A stretch of 64,000 nucleotides of DNA from Heliocidaris tuberculata (GCA_025618425.1 CM046847.1:13803468-13867467), one strand, 5' to 3'; counted from the first letter of the stretch, positions 1 to 12,917 are shown. Notes: generated by a model not told the origin, from the letters alone. Numbers and translations are program-made.

Positions 1-3000
1 AATGTAATAGGTACGATTTGGTCTATTACTATCCTTATATCCTTGGGATGGTCAATTACCCCTTACACCTACAGCCTTAATCTTCTTGACCTACAAACGA
101 ACTAATCAGAGAGATTGATGGTGCTAGATCAGGTAGATCTTTGCCCTTTCTTTCAGCCGTTTCGGCGAGATTCTTTTTGCCACCATATAACGATGAATGT
201 AATTACACCAGGACGGAAAGAAGTCGTGATCCATCATTACTGTGAAGATGAATTTAAAGGGTCAGTCGAACCTAAAACTGGAGTTGTAGCAAAAGCAAAA
301 ATAAAAAAAAGACGTTTCTCATCGTATCCAACTAAAATAGTCATTTATTGCTCAAGATTTCAAATAAATCATATCCTGCCCAAAGGTTTTGATAGAAAAT
401 GCATTAACAGCTGTGGGAACATGAGAAAAGCAGACGATAATCCCAAACATATTGATGCTGGTGCTTTAAAAAATGTTTAAAGTATTTATGCTCATAGTGG
501 TTTTCAGTATTTGTGATAGTAAGTTTTCTTTACATTTCTTTACATCGAAATATACGGGTTGTAAATAGTTTAGGATGAATTTCAGCCGCTTTCTCTCGAA
601 TGCAGGTCAACTACCAGCAAGATTATACCTTTAACCTTGCCTTACCAGAATCAAATGGCTTGCAGGATACGCGCTAGAAGATCCGAAATACAGATCGGTA
701 ATGGAAAAACACGCATAAATTAATCAATTTTCCAGCCCGTACAGATCTTCAATAATCCGAATCGGGATTTTACATAATACGCTACGGTTATTGGGTTATT
801 GGCAAGGAAATGCTCACAAACAAAGAAATGGATTTAAGCAGATCAAAGACTCCCTCTTTTGAGAATATTACAATGCATTATTAATACACTTTCTATCATT
901 CTTTTCACAGATCTTACGCCGAAAGTTTTAAATTGAGTTTTAGTTTACTTCACTTTTGAACAAAGTTTGACAGCATATTGATCTTTTTAATCAAAACAGT
1001 CTTTGGTTCTTTTTCTATTCATCACCTTTTTAAAGTATGAGAGTAGTTCCTTTGTTTGTAAATTAGCTAGTTGAATTATTATGTATTGAGTTTGTGAAAA
1101 AATACTTCGATCCATCATAGAATATAGACATGAAACAGGTGCCCAAAAATGTTTCCTTAACTTTTCACCACCAAAGCAAACAACCTCCTTTTAAAGCATT
1201 CAATCTTCATATTATGCGTTTTCTGTGGACTTCATGCAGATTGTTTATTTCAATAACACCTGTCGGAAAGCAATTTCAAGACACAAGTTCTATGCCGCAA
1301 GAGAGAGATTTTCATCGAATTTTTAGTAATCTGATAGCAAAATACTTACCTCTAGTGGCACAACCTGGATCCACACAGTGAGGGAATGGCGGTTATGATT
1401 ACAAGCAGAAGCAGTCAAATACAAATGCAAACGACTATACAAATTGGAGGGAGCTTGAGGGAGGGGGTTGTATCATTTTCTTTCTTCTCTTGTTTCCATA
1501 CTTTTTCTCACTTTTCCACCATTTGATTGAGGAGCACGTGCCCCCATGGCCGCCATAGCTACGCCACTACTTACCCATCCCATCTAGAGGATCATCAGCA
1601 CAAGTTGCTGTCTCACATTTGTCACCTTTGTCTCACCCTTTTTTCAGAGGCTTGGCCTTTTCCAAACGTTTTCTACCTCGAAATAAAAGATTTATAAAAA
1701 ACATTGATTTCATGAATTTTATTGTTTATCTTTAATGTTGGATATCGGTAAAAAGGAATCATCTATTGCAAAAAACACACACAAAAAAAGGGGGGGGGGG
1801 TAAAGAAAGATATATTAAGACATAATTTATATGTAAGTTTGTAGAGACTTATGGTGTGTTTAAATTTCCCAAAATAATACCTACCGATCTAAAGGTGGAT
1901 AAAGTTTCAATATTCTAGATATCTGCTTAAAGGTATTGTGCTATGAACAGGGAAATTAAGAGAGAGTTTGTAATTGTATTTCATCGTGGTATTTACTCGT
2001 TCTAACTACTTGTGTCGATATAATTACAACATCAGAGGTATAATTGTTTAATTTGCTTGATTTGAACAAAAGTCCCTGTGCTCATTGATTAATCCTCACA
2101 CTTTTGATCTGATTAAACAGCATTCAGTGTGATATCCAGGCATTCACTTTGACTTCGGGGGGTAAATATAACAAAAGGACACATCGGATGCAGGTGTGTT
2201 CTAAGAGGAAGAGAAGTAATAGGGGTGAAACATCTCCCGTCAACAAAATATCAAAATGAAATGTGTATAACCTTCATTTTTAGAGCTTTCTTTTTACTTC
2301 AGTTGGCAAATCAATTTGAAAACATGACGCCCTTTTATAAAATTTCTACTTGACAAAAAATTTCGTCTGTCAAATCACCCCCCCCCCCTCCCCTTCACAA
2401 TGGTCTTGGACGCCCCTGGTTGGATAGGTGCTAATATTTCAGACCATCAGCATTTCACACTCATGTTACGATCAATCATGCTGACATTTTCATTTTGTCT
2501 CTAATGGGGAAAGAAAAGGAGAAAAACTGCCTACGAGCGATCCTGCGACCACTACGGAGAGAAAATAAGGAGAATCAGAGGTACAGTACCTTACGGAATA
2601 GGCTATCCTTTAAATACGTTTCCAAGAAGATATAAGTACAGGCCTGCATCTCTTTTTTTCATGAGACTTAATACAAAAAGAGACCGGCCTGGAGTCAAAG
2701 TCTTCATTACATTAAGCAATCTGCTACATTTTTTTGTCAAGGGTGTTTGGGCAGTAGAAGCAATAACCCTTTTCAGACAGCGCATATTCAGAACTTGAAA
2801 AACAGGGTGGCGGAATTTTGACCAAACGTAGATGGGGAGGGGATGATTATGCCTGTGTTGCCCGCGTGCTTTATACCTACACCGAAATTTATATAGGTTT
2901 ATTGTCTTGCCTTCTGGGGGGGGGGGGGGTTACCAGAATATTAACTTCCATTTACCTAATCTTTCTTTTTTGTTAGCTAGCGCAGTTTTATGACATTGGT

Positions 3001-3550
3001 AATGCAATCTGCACCAAAATGGACTTCATAAGATATAAAAATGTAAAACAAACTATACCTCGCTGCCCAAACATCACGTGATGTTTGCCTGATTATTGAT
3101 AATTTCTTAATTTTACGGGGGCAGAACCCCCATCCTGGATACGCTTTACACAACGAACTTTTATGCGTTGAAGCCATGAAAGGATTGGAAGTGTCTCCGA
3201 TTACTCTCAAGAAAAGGAAATGATTATCATGGGTTTCTTAAGTGAGGATATCGCCCTCGGAGATCTGGAGATGCACACAAGTAAGCTCCACTTCGGCGTA
3301 CAGAAGTAACTATGTTCTGCTGACCAATCAGGAGATCTACTTTTCTGTAAAACCACTTGAAACATGGTTTGAATCCTGTGGCTGATATCTCTGTCGTTTT
3401 ATGTTACTGAGAAGCAATATCCCGAGAGGTAAAAAATAAACCAAGAAATAGCTTAAGCTTATTCTTACGTTGCTATTAAAGGTTCCTCGGAGCATAAACC
3501 TTTTTTCTTCATTATTTTTATGTCGGAGAAGAGGGAAAGAAAAAATATAA
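1..3550. other. Unassigned non-coding sequence
   Basis: I recognise no gene here. The open frames are short and carry no family motif; the longest (115-480, 121 codons) resembles nothing I know. There are homopolymer tracts near 1786-1800 (A then G), 2378-2392 (C) and 2918-2930 (G). The stretch at about 1525-1568, ending in a GGCGTAGCTATGGC-like sequence on the reverse strand, resembles one terminus of the hAT-like elements described further right, but I found no partner end. Confidence 0.5.
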
Positions 3551-3552
3551 TA

Positions 3553-3555
3553 GAA

Positions 3556-3597
<42 letters not shown>
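3553..3597. repeat. (GA)n microsatellite
   Basis: Dinucleotide GA repeat, nearly perfect from about 3566 to 3594, with purine-rich edges. Confidence 0.9.
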
Positions 3598-3599
3598 TT

Positions 3600-6500
3600 A
3601 AGAAAGTCTGGGAAATGAAGTATCACCAGATAAACAAAATGTCCTCCCCCGTCTCACTCCCCCAAAAGAATGACTAAAATGACAATCACGTTTGTATGTG
3701 TTAATACATAACAATATAATGAAATCTTCTCTTTTGGGTTCATTGTTGTATGTGTACGAAATCGTGCATTACACATTCTCCGGGGTAAAATGTCAAAAGT
3801 AGGGTTAACCTCTAAGACCAAGACAGTTGTAAGAATCAAACAAAATGAAGAAAGAAGTCATTAGTGACTCTTATGCTCAGCTAATTGACTTCGTGCCCAG
3901 GAAAATGAACAATTTAAGCGAATGATGAAAGTACAAATGACTTCCCCTGGAGGACCTTTTTTTTCCAACGACAATCTTTATGGGGTTTTTCCCCCCGTTT
4001 CGTCAACGCTACACAGAATGTATCAAGAAGATTTTGTCTGAAAGGTGAATGTTGATTGGGTAAGGGTGTAAAGTAAAGCAGGCATGGAATAGAAGTCATT
4101 GCAGTAAAGTCAATGAGGTGATTAATTTCCTTGCCTGCTTCGTAATGACAAATCCCCCTGATATAAACACATTTTCCTTGATTAAAAAACGCCTCAAAAC
4201 AAAATATGATTTCAAAGAGAGAAAATTCCCTTTTCAAAGGTTAAAAAAAAATTCAAAATTTCTCAATTTCGTAGAAGTTGAATACTCGTGAGGATTTCGA
4301 CGGAAAAACCTAGATAGATCCAGCATTGGCTTAATTCAATATTCATTGCTTATACACCAGAAACTTGGTCAAAATTGGGTCTACGTATACGTGCTCATCC
4401 ACTCACAAACAACTTTTGATACTAACAGTATAGACTTCATAATTCTCTTAGACATTGCTTAATCCAAATGAGGAACAAAAGTTACTTCATAAAGAAAGGA
4501 TTTTGTTAAATGTATAGATTTTTAACTGCATAAACATGGTCATGCAAATGACTTTGTGAAAGAAACAATTAAGAAAGGTAGATTATGTAGTAGATAATAA
4601 TGTTTTTGTATTCTGAGGTTTTGAAATAATCAATACGATAAGAAATTTACTATGGGAATCAAATGAAGTTGAGCAAGACTGCATACAGAAGTTGGTATGT
4701 GGGACTACACCAACATGTTGTAGGGAAATTATGTCCAAACTTTGAAGGGTTTTTTTTTCATCATATTTCGAATAGCATTGCATTTGAAGAGCCGTACTTT
4801 TCAGGAAACATTTCTACTATGATAATAATGATGATGATAATAGTCTTCTGCAATCATATTATTACCCCGGCTTCAGCAGCTCTTTCACTTTAACATCAAC
4901 AGAATTAGAAAGCCAACAAATTATTTTTTGTTTCATCTTTACCCGATTTCAACCTTCTCTCTAATAAAATGTAGCCACATGAAGCAAAACTCGTCCAACT
5001 TAAATGATATGATTCATGTACTGTACCATGACGACATTCAGCGTTCGAGATGTGTCTCGAGAGGTAACGGGATAGCCTGCTACTTTGGCAGCCGTGACCA
5101 CATGAAGATAATATCAGACCATGAAGCTACAAACCTATGATCAGACCTATCCAGGGAATCAAATTTTATCTACTGAGACGACCACGAGATCAACTGAGAC
5201 GAGGTGCTTAATCGTTTTCACGACGATTTTTTAAATTGGATTTATCGAGACAAGGCTGTATCATACTTCATTTGGAAGTCTTGCTAGAATTTATCTTTTC
5301 TGTTTCTCCATGAACCCAAACCCAGGATATTCTGTCTTGCGGGATCTTAAATGATGTAAAAGCGTGTAGTTTATTAATAGCTTTCTCACATTTAGTGATT
5401 ATCTGGCTATATCATAATTCTAGTTAGGAAGACAATAATAGATGCAAACGGCACGAGCCTATCTATTACACAGATTGGTGGAAATAGATATTGGCAATTT
5501 TCCAAGCACCCCCGAAGGAAGGCGGTAACCTTTTGGAAGCTATTACGAATAATTCACTGATTCAGTATCTAAAATAGAATGTAATCGAATATATTTTAAT
5601 ATATTCACAAAATCGAGATTACCAAGTCAAAATTAGTCTTCATTCCCACTCCACTAGACAACCCCTACCCCCCCCCCCCCACACACACACAACACACACA
5701 TGCAAGCACAACCAGATACTATGTATATGCATGTATTTTAAACACGTAAAGTGTAATCTCCACCAAGATTGTAATGGCGCCAGTATTGCACTAATATTGC
5801 GATAATGTTTAAAGCATCAAATAAAGTCACGTGATAGGAATCCATCTCCAGCTATACGACTGACAAATAACAATTTCTGCTTTAGCTATCTTCTTCAGCA
5901 GCACCAAAAGTGAACATAATCTTATTATGGTTATTTTTAAAGAAACTGATTGGTTTCCAGAAACTCAACTCCACTTATGTGCGTAAGAGGGAATTGTCTC
6001 TTTAATAATCCGCTGTTCGTAGAATGAATAGCTTAATGTATTAAGCCTAGGGGTTCATACCATTCAAAAGGATATAATTATGCCTTCTGTAGGCCGACTG
6101 ACTCATGTAGTGCTTATTTCGTGAATTCAGTGCGGTTGCGAGAGAAAAACCTTAAATTCTTGATTGAATTTCACCCAATGAAATCGAACTGCATTTCAGA
6201 CACAAAGCACTCGAAATGTCAAATACTGTACTGGTAGCCAAGAGGCATGTCTACAGAATAAAACACAAAGTATTGTACTACTTAACCGTCCAAATGTCGA
6301 CTTGGGTATAAGTTCTTCCCAACAGAATTTCCTATTTTTGTGTCAAGATAGACATTAGATTAAGCTTTACATAATAATTGGTTAATGGATTAGACTTTTT
6401 AAAAATATTAACTCTTTTGTCTTCGATAATGAAGCTGACTGCATAAAACGTAGGCCTATATACCCGATGGTTTTGTGTGCGAATGCCATGGATGCATTGA

Positions 6501-6648
6501 TAATGCTGTGATAAAGTTCTCTTCAAACTCATTTTTTATGTACAATATCAAAACAGGGGCAAATCGGAACTTCTCTTCCACAGCAGTCATAATGGTAGCT
6601 TGAACAAGACATCCTCCAGGCAAACGAGGCGGGTGCATGGGGTAGGGG
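3600..6648. other. Unassigned non-coding sequence
   Basis: No gene recognised. There is a C tract running into a CA repeat at about 5669-5701 and a short GAT/AAT-rich stretch near 4820-4845. The open frames are all under 110 codons and lack motifs. Confidence 0.5.
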
Positions 6649-6728
6649 GCTAGCGGGGCGCGTGTTTTTTCTCTGTCAGGACTTGCACCACCGACAAAAG
6701 AGGGCAGTATTTGAGCGTCAAGAGCAGA

Positions 6729-6877
6729 GCCATCCATACACAGAGTTTGGCCAACTCGGTTTCAGTTGGGCACAACATGGCGTATATTCCTTTGTTACAT
6801 GCTTGCCTAACAAAGCAACATGCCGCCATATTGTTACCCACTGGAGCAGAGTTGGCCAAACTCTATGTGTGGATGGC
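6729..6877. repeat. Nested 150-bp fold-back (hairpin) repeat
   Basis: Arms of about 70 bp are inverted copies of each other. GCCATCCATACACAGAGTTT on the left pairs with AAACTCTATGTGTGGATGGC on the right, and GAGTTTGGCCAACTC is shared. The loop is only a few bases, near 6803. Overlapping short frames on both strands across 6650-7005 follow from this palindrome and are not genes. Confidence 0.75.
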
Positions 6878-7431
6878 ACTGGTCAAGAGGCCCCGTTTTG
6901 AAGACTTTGAGAGACACTACAACTTTAAAGGGCCCCTGCCATCAAAATGCATGTGGATGCCTGTTGGTGTGCAGTTCTACATACATCTCATATTTTGATA
7001 TTTAAACTTCTAAATAAGTTTCATAGATTTTAAAATATTTTTGAAATAATTTTCTACAACCTGCTAAGCCCCAGCCACTTAAAAAAAAAATCCTCCAGAC
7101 CATTCGCCCCCTGTGACATCATATGTCAATCATCAGTGAGCTAATAGCGATTTTGCAAGTGAAATTGGTATTTAACTTTGTCAAAGCTGACACCTGTTAC
7201 AATACAACATACAATAACAACATAGGAGTTGCTATGTCAGACATGCTGTAGCATCAGCAGGAAAACAAAGGCAATGAGGAGTTTTGTATGAAAGCATGCA
7301 ATTCTATTATGAGTGCGTGCTGACCTGGCGGAAGTTACAATCCATCTTTCTACAATACAATAGAGAGTGATCCCCTTATCTTTATTTCAGCAAAAGCAAA
7401 TTTTGTCAATGTCTGAATCCTATAAATCCTA

Positions 7432-7506
7432 ACCCTGACGAGACTCGAACTAGGATATATTCATGCAAAGCACAACGTAGATCCGAATGCGCCACGCAGA
7501 GAACTG
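7432..7506 (-). pseudogene. Decayed tRNA-like / SINE-head relic
   Basis: On the minus strand there is an A-box-like TGGCGCATTCGG and, about 43 nt on, a B-box-like AGTTCGAGTC, the spacing of a tRNA or SINE promoter. The T stem has only three of five pairs and the acceptor stem does not pair, so this is not a working tRNA. It lies inside the inverted-repeat element. Confidence 0.35.
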
Positions 7507-7679
7507 TGAGAATGGTTCGCTCATTTTATCATATCCCTACAATTTGTTTTTCATGAATATTCATGCCGACTAGTCTTGACGGAATAAACCGTATTGTCAC
7601 CCAACTTGACGCTGAAATACTGCCCTCTCTCGTCGGTGGCGAAATTCCTGACAGAAAAAAAAAATAGCTAGCGGGGCTG

Positions 7680-8279
7680 TCGCACCGGGAGATTTTGTTT
7701 TTAAACTACCGACGTTCAGACAATTGTCTTCTCCTACTATCTAACATACCCCACTGACGAAATTACATTTGAAAATTCGAAATATCTTTTTACAACCAGT
7801 AACTATCGAATTTAATCCTGAGCTCCGCTTTTGACGTCAAATACATATTTCATATAATATTATCAGCGATGTCTGCAAACTAATTGGAAAGACATGGTAG
7901 AAAATGTCTGATAGCTAAGGTCATCATCCGTAGGCCTCGTTAGGGTGTGCTAATATGTTACAGCTTTTCAGTAAAAGTGATTTCCACCTAATCATTGATA
8001 AGTTTCTAACGAAATGTATAGTGCCATTATCAGAACTCCAAATTAGCTTTAACTTGACGGCAATTTACCGTAATTTGATGGAGAATGTTTTATTGGAGGG
8101 GTAATCACATTTTTATTCTAAAAGCCTACATACTATATTATGATATGAGTAGAATGTTGGTAAGTGGAATTTTCGGAAATGGTTTCTTAGAAAAAATTAA
8201 TATACTCCGTGAATCTTATTGGTAAAACAACCTCAAAAATATACTGTTACAATCTTAATGCTGTACAGGAGGCAGACCT
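7680..8279. other. Unassigned non-coding sequence
   Basis: AT-rich sequence. No gene, RNA or repeat recognised. Confidence 0.4.
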
Positions 8280-8415
8280 GGGGGCGTTTCATCAAGTGTC
8301 TTGTCGGTGATATTTACCGACAAATTTGCTCTCAGCCAATCAGATGCAAGGATTTCAGTAGCTTATAACAGCTATTGCAACTTGTCATTGATGACAAGTT
8401 TTATGAAACAGGGCC
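8280..8415. mobile_element. Short GTTTCAT-family fold-back MITE
   Basis: Begins GGGGCGTTTCATCAAG and ends TTTATGAAACAGGGCC. The subterminal sequence also folds back (TTGTCGGTGA and TATTTACCGACAA on the left, TTGTCATTGATGACAAG on the right). CAGAC is repeated immediately outside both ends, a plausible target-site duplication. Related copies lie at 9511-9604 and 31036-31206 and share an internal AGCTTATAACA-like motif. Confidence 0.65.
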
Positions 8416-9019
8416 CAGACGTATTGTACGCGAAAGATATGCAGCAGGTCGAATTAAATCAATTTCATAAAGGAGAAATTATTTTTCATTACCTTCAACC
8501 GAATTTAGATCATAATTATAAAGATCTCTACGCCATATTTGCTCTTTTATAAGTCCTGTGTTCTATGCATTCAAAAAATTCAAAATGCATTAAGAAATAA
8601 ATAAATACCTCAGCCCAAGAAAAGTCCTAATCTATGTCTCTTCTTTCGTCTTGTTAGTTTTATAACGTCTATGATGTGTGTCCCTCTACTGAACCGTTTA
8701 ATAAAAACGTTATGCAGTTCACTGAAATTTCCTTACGAATATAGTACCTCTAAATGTAGCTATTTCTGAAAATAATGGGATACTATTTTTTTCCCGAAAG
8801 GTAATTATTGTTTTGCCGAGAGCAGTTGCCTTTGGAGTATCACATATTTTAGCATACATGGTATTCATGTTGATATAGTTCTCTTATCAACAGATTCGAA
8901 ATCCGACGGTTTCTCCGATAATTTCTCTTTAAAACTCCCACAACCTCTCAATCTTAATTTGAACTTGGGACTGTACTTGCATGTGTTTGTCTTCGGCGGA
9001 AACACTGATATCGCTGGAG
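8416..9019. other. Unassigned non-coding sequence
   Basis: AT-rich sequence. No gene, RNA or repeat recognised. Confidence 0.4.
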
Positions 9020-10630
9020 ACAGATATTTGATGACGTTGACCTGGTTTCTATCTCTCTCTGTTGGGGGATGTCTTCTTTGTTATCCTTTCATGAGTATAT
9101 CTTTCAAGACGTCACAATTCGCGAGGATTGTATGGTCTTTGTAATTGTCTGCGATTGATGAGCTCTTGTTTGTTGTGGTATTTTGAGTATTATTGTGTGT
9201 CATGAGCGACGACACAATTCTTCACAATTGCGTTGTCCTTGTAACTGTCCGCTATTGCCAATTAATGCTCCAATTTTATTTGATGATGTCTTCAGTTGGG
9301 GATGTCTTGTTTCCTCTGGTAATATGAGTATAAGCAGGGAGATGGAATTTGTATGTGTCAGGATGCTGCGATTCCAGACGATTGTGTTATCTATGTAAAT
9401 ATATATAATTGGTTATCACATATCTGATGATGTTCTCCGTTAACATGTTTGAGTTGTCTTGTTTTCTCCTGTTGCCACGAGAATGCCTGTCAAGACGTTA
9501 CAATATCAGGGTCCTGTTTCATAAAACTTGTTTTTAATAATAATTGCCCCACTTCTATGACAGTAGCTTATAACAATTGTTATTAATTTTATGAAACAGG
9601 GCCCAGGATATTGTTTGGTCCCTGTAATTGTCTGCTATTGATTCTCTCATAGGATGATGATCTCTGTTATAAGGATTTTTTGTTTGTTTTGATATATTTG
9701 AGTATATCATGTTTCAGGATGTTACCGTTGCAGACAATTGACTTTGTAAATACCCCATCCCATATTTGATGATGCACTCTGTTGGAAATATCTTCGTTGT
9801 ATTATCATGAGTATGTCTTTTTAGTTCTGTTATCATGAGTATGTACCTCGATGCCCAATTTCAGAAGATTGTGTTGTATTTGTAAATATCTACGATATGT
9901 CATCCCATCATGTTTGACGAAGCTCTGTGAGGAGATTTCTTGTTTGTTGTGATATGAGGATGAGTACTGCCTTTGTAAATATTATCACATCATATTTGAT
10001 GATGATCTTTGTTGAGTTGTCTTTGCTTCCAATCCGACGAGGATGCCTGTCAACATGGTCAAGACACTTTCAGAATATTGTTGGTTCCTGTAATTGTCTG
10101 CAATTGATTGTCACATTAGATGATGGTCTCTGTTAAGGGTGCCTTGTAAGTTGTGATCTATTTTCATTCTCAGGATGTCACGATTCCAGACGATTGTCAT
10201 TGTATTAATCTTTTCATATTTGAAAATGCTCTCTGTTGGAGATGTCTTCATTATTTTGTTATCATGTTATCATGAGCATGACTCTTATTTATCTTTCAAT
10301 CATTAGTACGTCTTATTTGTTGCATTGTTATGAGTCTGTGTCTGGATGCCACAATTCCAGTAGATTGTGTTGTCTTTGTAAATATGTAAGATCGGTCAGC
10401 CCAGTATATTTGATGAGTTCTCTGTTTGTGATGTCTGGTTAGTTGTGTAACCACGAGAATGTATCTGGGTGTCACAATTCCAGAAGATTGTGTCGTCTTT
10501 GAAACTGTCTACGATTGGTGATCTCATCATTTTACTTGTTCTCTGTTGGGATTTCTTGTTTGCTTTCAATATCATGGGTATATCTGTAAGTTTGTTCAAA
10601 CTTTGTAAATTATCTTTTCCCTGCAAATTG
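9020..10630. repeat. Decayed tandem satellite, ~130-bp unit
   Basis: Recurring blocks appear in the same order: TTTGATGATG, CTCTGTTGGGGATGTCTTG, TTTGTTGTGATATGAGTATG, GGATGTCACAATTCCAGA, GATTGTGTTGTCTTTGTAA, TGTCTGCGATTGAT. I count roughly ten to twelve units, with many substitutions and indels between them. The short open frames here are by-products of the repeat. A fold-back MITE has split one unit at 9511-9604. Confidence 0.7.
9511..9604. mobile_element. GTTTCAT-family MITE inserted in satellite
   Basis: Left end GTCCTGTTTCATAAAACTTG, right end TTTATGAAACAGGGCC, with AGCTTATAACA inside. CAGG occurs at both junctions. Removing the insert and one CAGG restores the satellite motif (ACAATAT, CAGG, ATATTG), so the insertion postdates the satellite. 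Confidence 0.7.
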
Positions 10631-12020
10631 TCTGTGGACTGTGCTTGAGCATCGAAACAACTTTGGTGTTCTCTTTATTGTTCTCATGTTTCTTGTATAT
10701 GTAACATGAGTATATTCGTCCAGTTACCATAGTACCAGTAAGCTTTTCCCGCCATCTTTGGCTTGGTGGTCCACAAACATTTATGATTTCCTATTTCAAA
10801 TAGTCTATTAATATAATATGGGAAATAGTACAGTAGCATAAAGATCAAAGAGTCTTGATTTCTCCATCTCTCATTTACACATAAGCCACAACTACCCTAA
10901 CACAAACATCACCAACCACCACACTCACACACACACGCACGGACACACTCATACTACACGTTCACTCACACCTTGATGGGAGAAATGTGTAGGCTTATGG
11001 GTGAAAAGTTGATACTACTGGCGAAAACATTTATCTTAACTATAATAGAAATATGTGAAATTAAGATTTTAAAAACAAACAAAATCACGCGTGTATACAT
11101 AGTGATCTTACAACAAAAAAAAAATTGTTTATATCTTAGAAAAGGAATGGTGAACACCAAAGCATGATTAAAATTTCCGATGAAAGCTTTACTAGTCTAC
11201 AAAACACCCTAAACCATCGCTTAACCTTACTACGAATCCATTAACTGATTACTCTAGAAAACAACGGTCGGTCTCGAATGAAAGTTGCTTAAAGATAATA
11301 TTTAGTTTTGCTCGCAAAAGGAAAATTGGAATGAACGTTGTTAAATGATTGGTTACATATTACAATTATAAGCGTAAATATATCAAAAGAATTTTGATAA
11401 TCGAGGCTATCGCTCAATTCTGTCTGCGCTTAAACTCGTCGCAGAGCTATCTCTCAGAGGTTCTTACAAATTACTCACACACAGCTGTTGGTTGGTTTTA
11501 CGTGTAGCGGTCGCACCTTGGAATTTACTTCCAGGCTAGGACTCTACCTCTCAAGTACCAGCTTCTAGTTGAGGAGCAAAATTAAAATTAAAAAGAAAAC
11601 ACGTCACAGCAACATAAATTTATAGCAGTTTGTTTTATCGTATATATCTGATGAAAGATTTGGGGAGCGCCAGCAAAAACTGTATATAGCCTTCAAGTCT
11701 CAATACATTTCTCGTTACCAAGAATGTAGACCTTCGGCAATGGTAATCCATTAGCAACGAGATCATAACTTTGAACTCCACACTTTGCTGTATATTTAGA
11801 GATTGATTAACCTAAATTTTCAATGAAAGCTCGAGAAGCATTCAGATTGCCCCAAAGCCATTTCTATTTTTGAATGCAATGGGGAAATACCTAATGAAGC
11901 GATTTATATACTCATGGATCGTGCTTTGGATTTACTTAGCGATTACCTGAAAGTTTATTTCTGTATGAAAATTGTAAATTCTTTTTCTTTTACCAGCGTC
12001 ATACCTTATCCACGTGTGCA
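10631..12020. other. Unassigned non-coding sequence
   Basis: No gene recognised. A CA-rich stretch lies near 10917-10970. Confidence 0.4.
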
Positions 12021-12023
12021 ATA

Positions 12024-12051
12024 ACTATATATATATATATATATATATATA
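12024..12051. repeat. (TA)n microsatellite
   Basis: TA dinucleotide run at the left edge of the tRNA-Arg-containing repeat. The sister copy at 13044 has a TA run on its right edge instead. Confidence 0.85.
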
Positions 12052-12056
12052 ATTGT

Positions 12057-12312
12057 AAGGAAATAACATATACAACAGCTTCGGCAACTCTCGTGGAAAT
12101 AATTATAATTGTGAGGAATGAAAATGAGAGAATAATGGTTGCGTAGCTTAAATCAAAGTTCCCCAGAGCTGTCCTCCCTTTTTGAATTTTTGCAATGGTT
12201 GAAAAAATGTCTCCGCCGGGAATCAAACCCGGGTCGTTGGCTTAGAACGCCAATGCCTTAACCACTAGACCACGGAGACGGGCCAGTGATTTCGGCGACA
12301 CCAGATTCAATT
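12057..12312. repeat. Duplicated segment, copy 1 (contains tRNA-Arg)
   Basis: Positions 12057-12170 match 13042-13140 almost base for base (AAGGAAATAACATATACAAC onward). In copy 1 the match is followed by the tRNA-Arg gene and then GATTTCGGCGACACCAGATT. Copy 2 lacks the tRNA and carries that last block in reverse complement. Confidence 0.8.
12209..12279 (-). tRNA. tRNA-Arg (anticodon TCT)
   Basis: A 71-nt complete cloverleaf on the minus strand. The acceptor GTCTCCG pairs with CGGAGAC over all 7 bp, the D stem GTCT pairs with AGGC, the anticodon stem TTGGC with GCCAA, and the T stem CCGGG with CCCGG. The loop GTTCTAA sets the anticodon as TCT, reading AGA. The A box is TGGTCTAGTGG and the B box GGTTTGATTCC, with T in place of C at one usual position. 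It sits in a duplicated segment; a tRNA-derived repeat cannot be excluded, but no base pair is broken. Confidence 0.85.
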
Positions 12313-12597
12313 TATTTCTGTATTTTTTTCTTAATCTTCAACCTTATTCAATCAAAGTTTAAACAATACCACTGTAAAACAAAACGTTTCCAGCGCAGCT
12401 CACTTCCATACTTTATAAATCTTCTAAATAAAATGTAACACTGACATATTTCAATTGTATTCCTCATAATTTCACAGTTCATGATTGCACCATGACTTGA
12501 GAATGACTTTTGATAGTTTTTAACTCGATTTTCTGCATTTCTGAATGTTTCTTGCCATCACCCCTCACCTGTAAAGATGATAGGGACCCCTTTGTCT

Positions 12598-12604
12598 TTT
12601 TCTT

Positions 12605-12641
<37 letters not shown>

Positions 12642-12732
12642 CTCTTTCTTCCCTCTTCTCTCTCTCTCCCTCTCTCTCCCTTTTTCCCTCTCTCTCTCAT
12701 CTCTCTCCCTCCCATACACCTCTCCTCTCTTT
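12598..12732. repeat. CT-rich microsatellite tract
   Basis: CT repeats with interruptions, purest at about 12607-12638. The roughly 100-codon frames crossing it on both strands are low-complexity artefacts. Confidence 0.85.
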
Positions 12733-12835
12733 CTTTTAAAAATTTGAATTTGATCAATGAATTTTTTATGAAATGTCTATGTTTATTTGTTATATATGTC
12801 ATGTATTGTGTTTTTTGAACTTTGATTATAATTGT

Positions 12836-12917
12836 ATAGTATCTTGTGAAAAGGATCGCAATTCGGCCGTTGGCTGCGATGATCTTTTTAATAAACCATT
12901 TCTATCTATCTATCTAT
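12836..12917 (+). mobile_element. LINE-type 3' end with (TATC)n tail
   Basis: Contains a potential hairpin (GATCGCA facing TGCGATGATC), then AATAAACCATTTC and a short TATC repeat tail. A related block lies in opposite orientation at 62544-62640. A shared hairpin plus a microsatellite tail is typical of non-LTR retrotransposon 3' ends; no coding part remains here. Confidence 0.55.

Larger units (their letters stand above)
6660..7666. mobile_element. Non-autonomous long-TIR DNA element, Mutator-like
   Basis: Imperfect terminal inverted repeats of about 55-60 bp (6668-6722 and 7605-7664) share CTGTCAGGA, CACCGAC, GAGGGCAGTATTT and AGCGTCAAG. Directly outside them lies the same 11-bp direct repeat, GCTAGCGGGGC, at 6649-6659 and 7667-7677, which looks like a target-site duplication. 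Long TIRs with 9-11-bp duplications are characteristic of Mutator-like elements, so that class is inferred. There is no transposase. Inside are a second, smaller fold-back at the left end and a decayed tRNA-like sequence at the right. Confidence 0.65.

Noticed and set aside
115..480. 121-codon open frame near the left edge
   Set aside because: No recognisable motif, no supporting splice or promoter context, and frames of this length occur by chance across the window.
6650..7005. Several overlapping frames on both strands
   Set aside because: Produced by the 150-bp fold-back; the two strands encode nearly the same peptide.
12479..12818. Arg/Glu-rich and Ser/Leu-rich frames on opposite strands
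   Set aside because: Translation of a CT/GA microsatellite.
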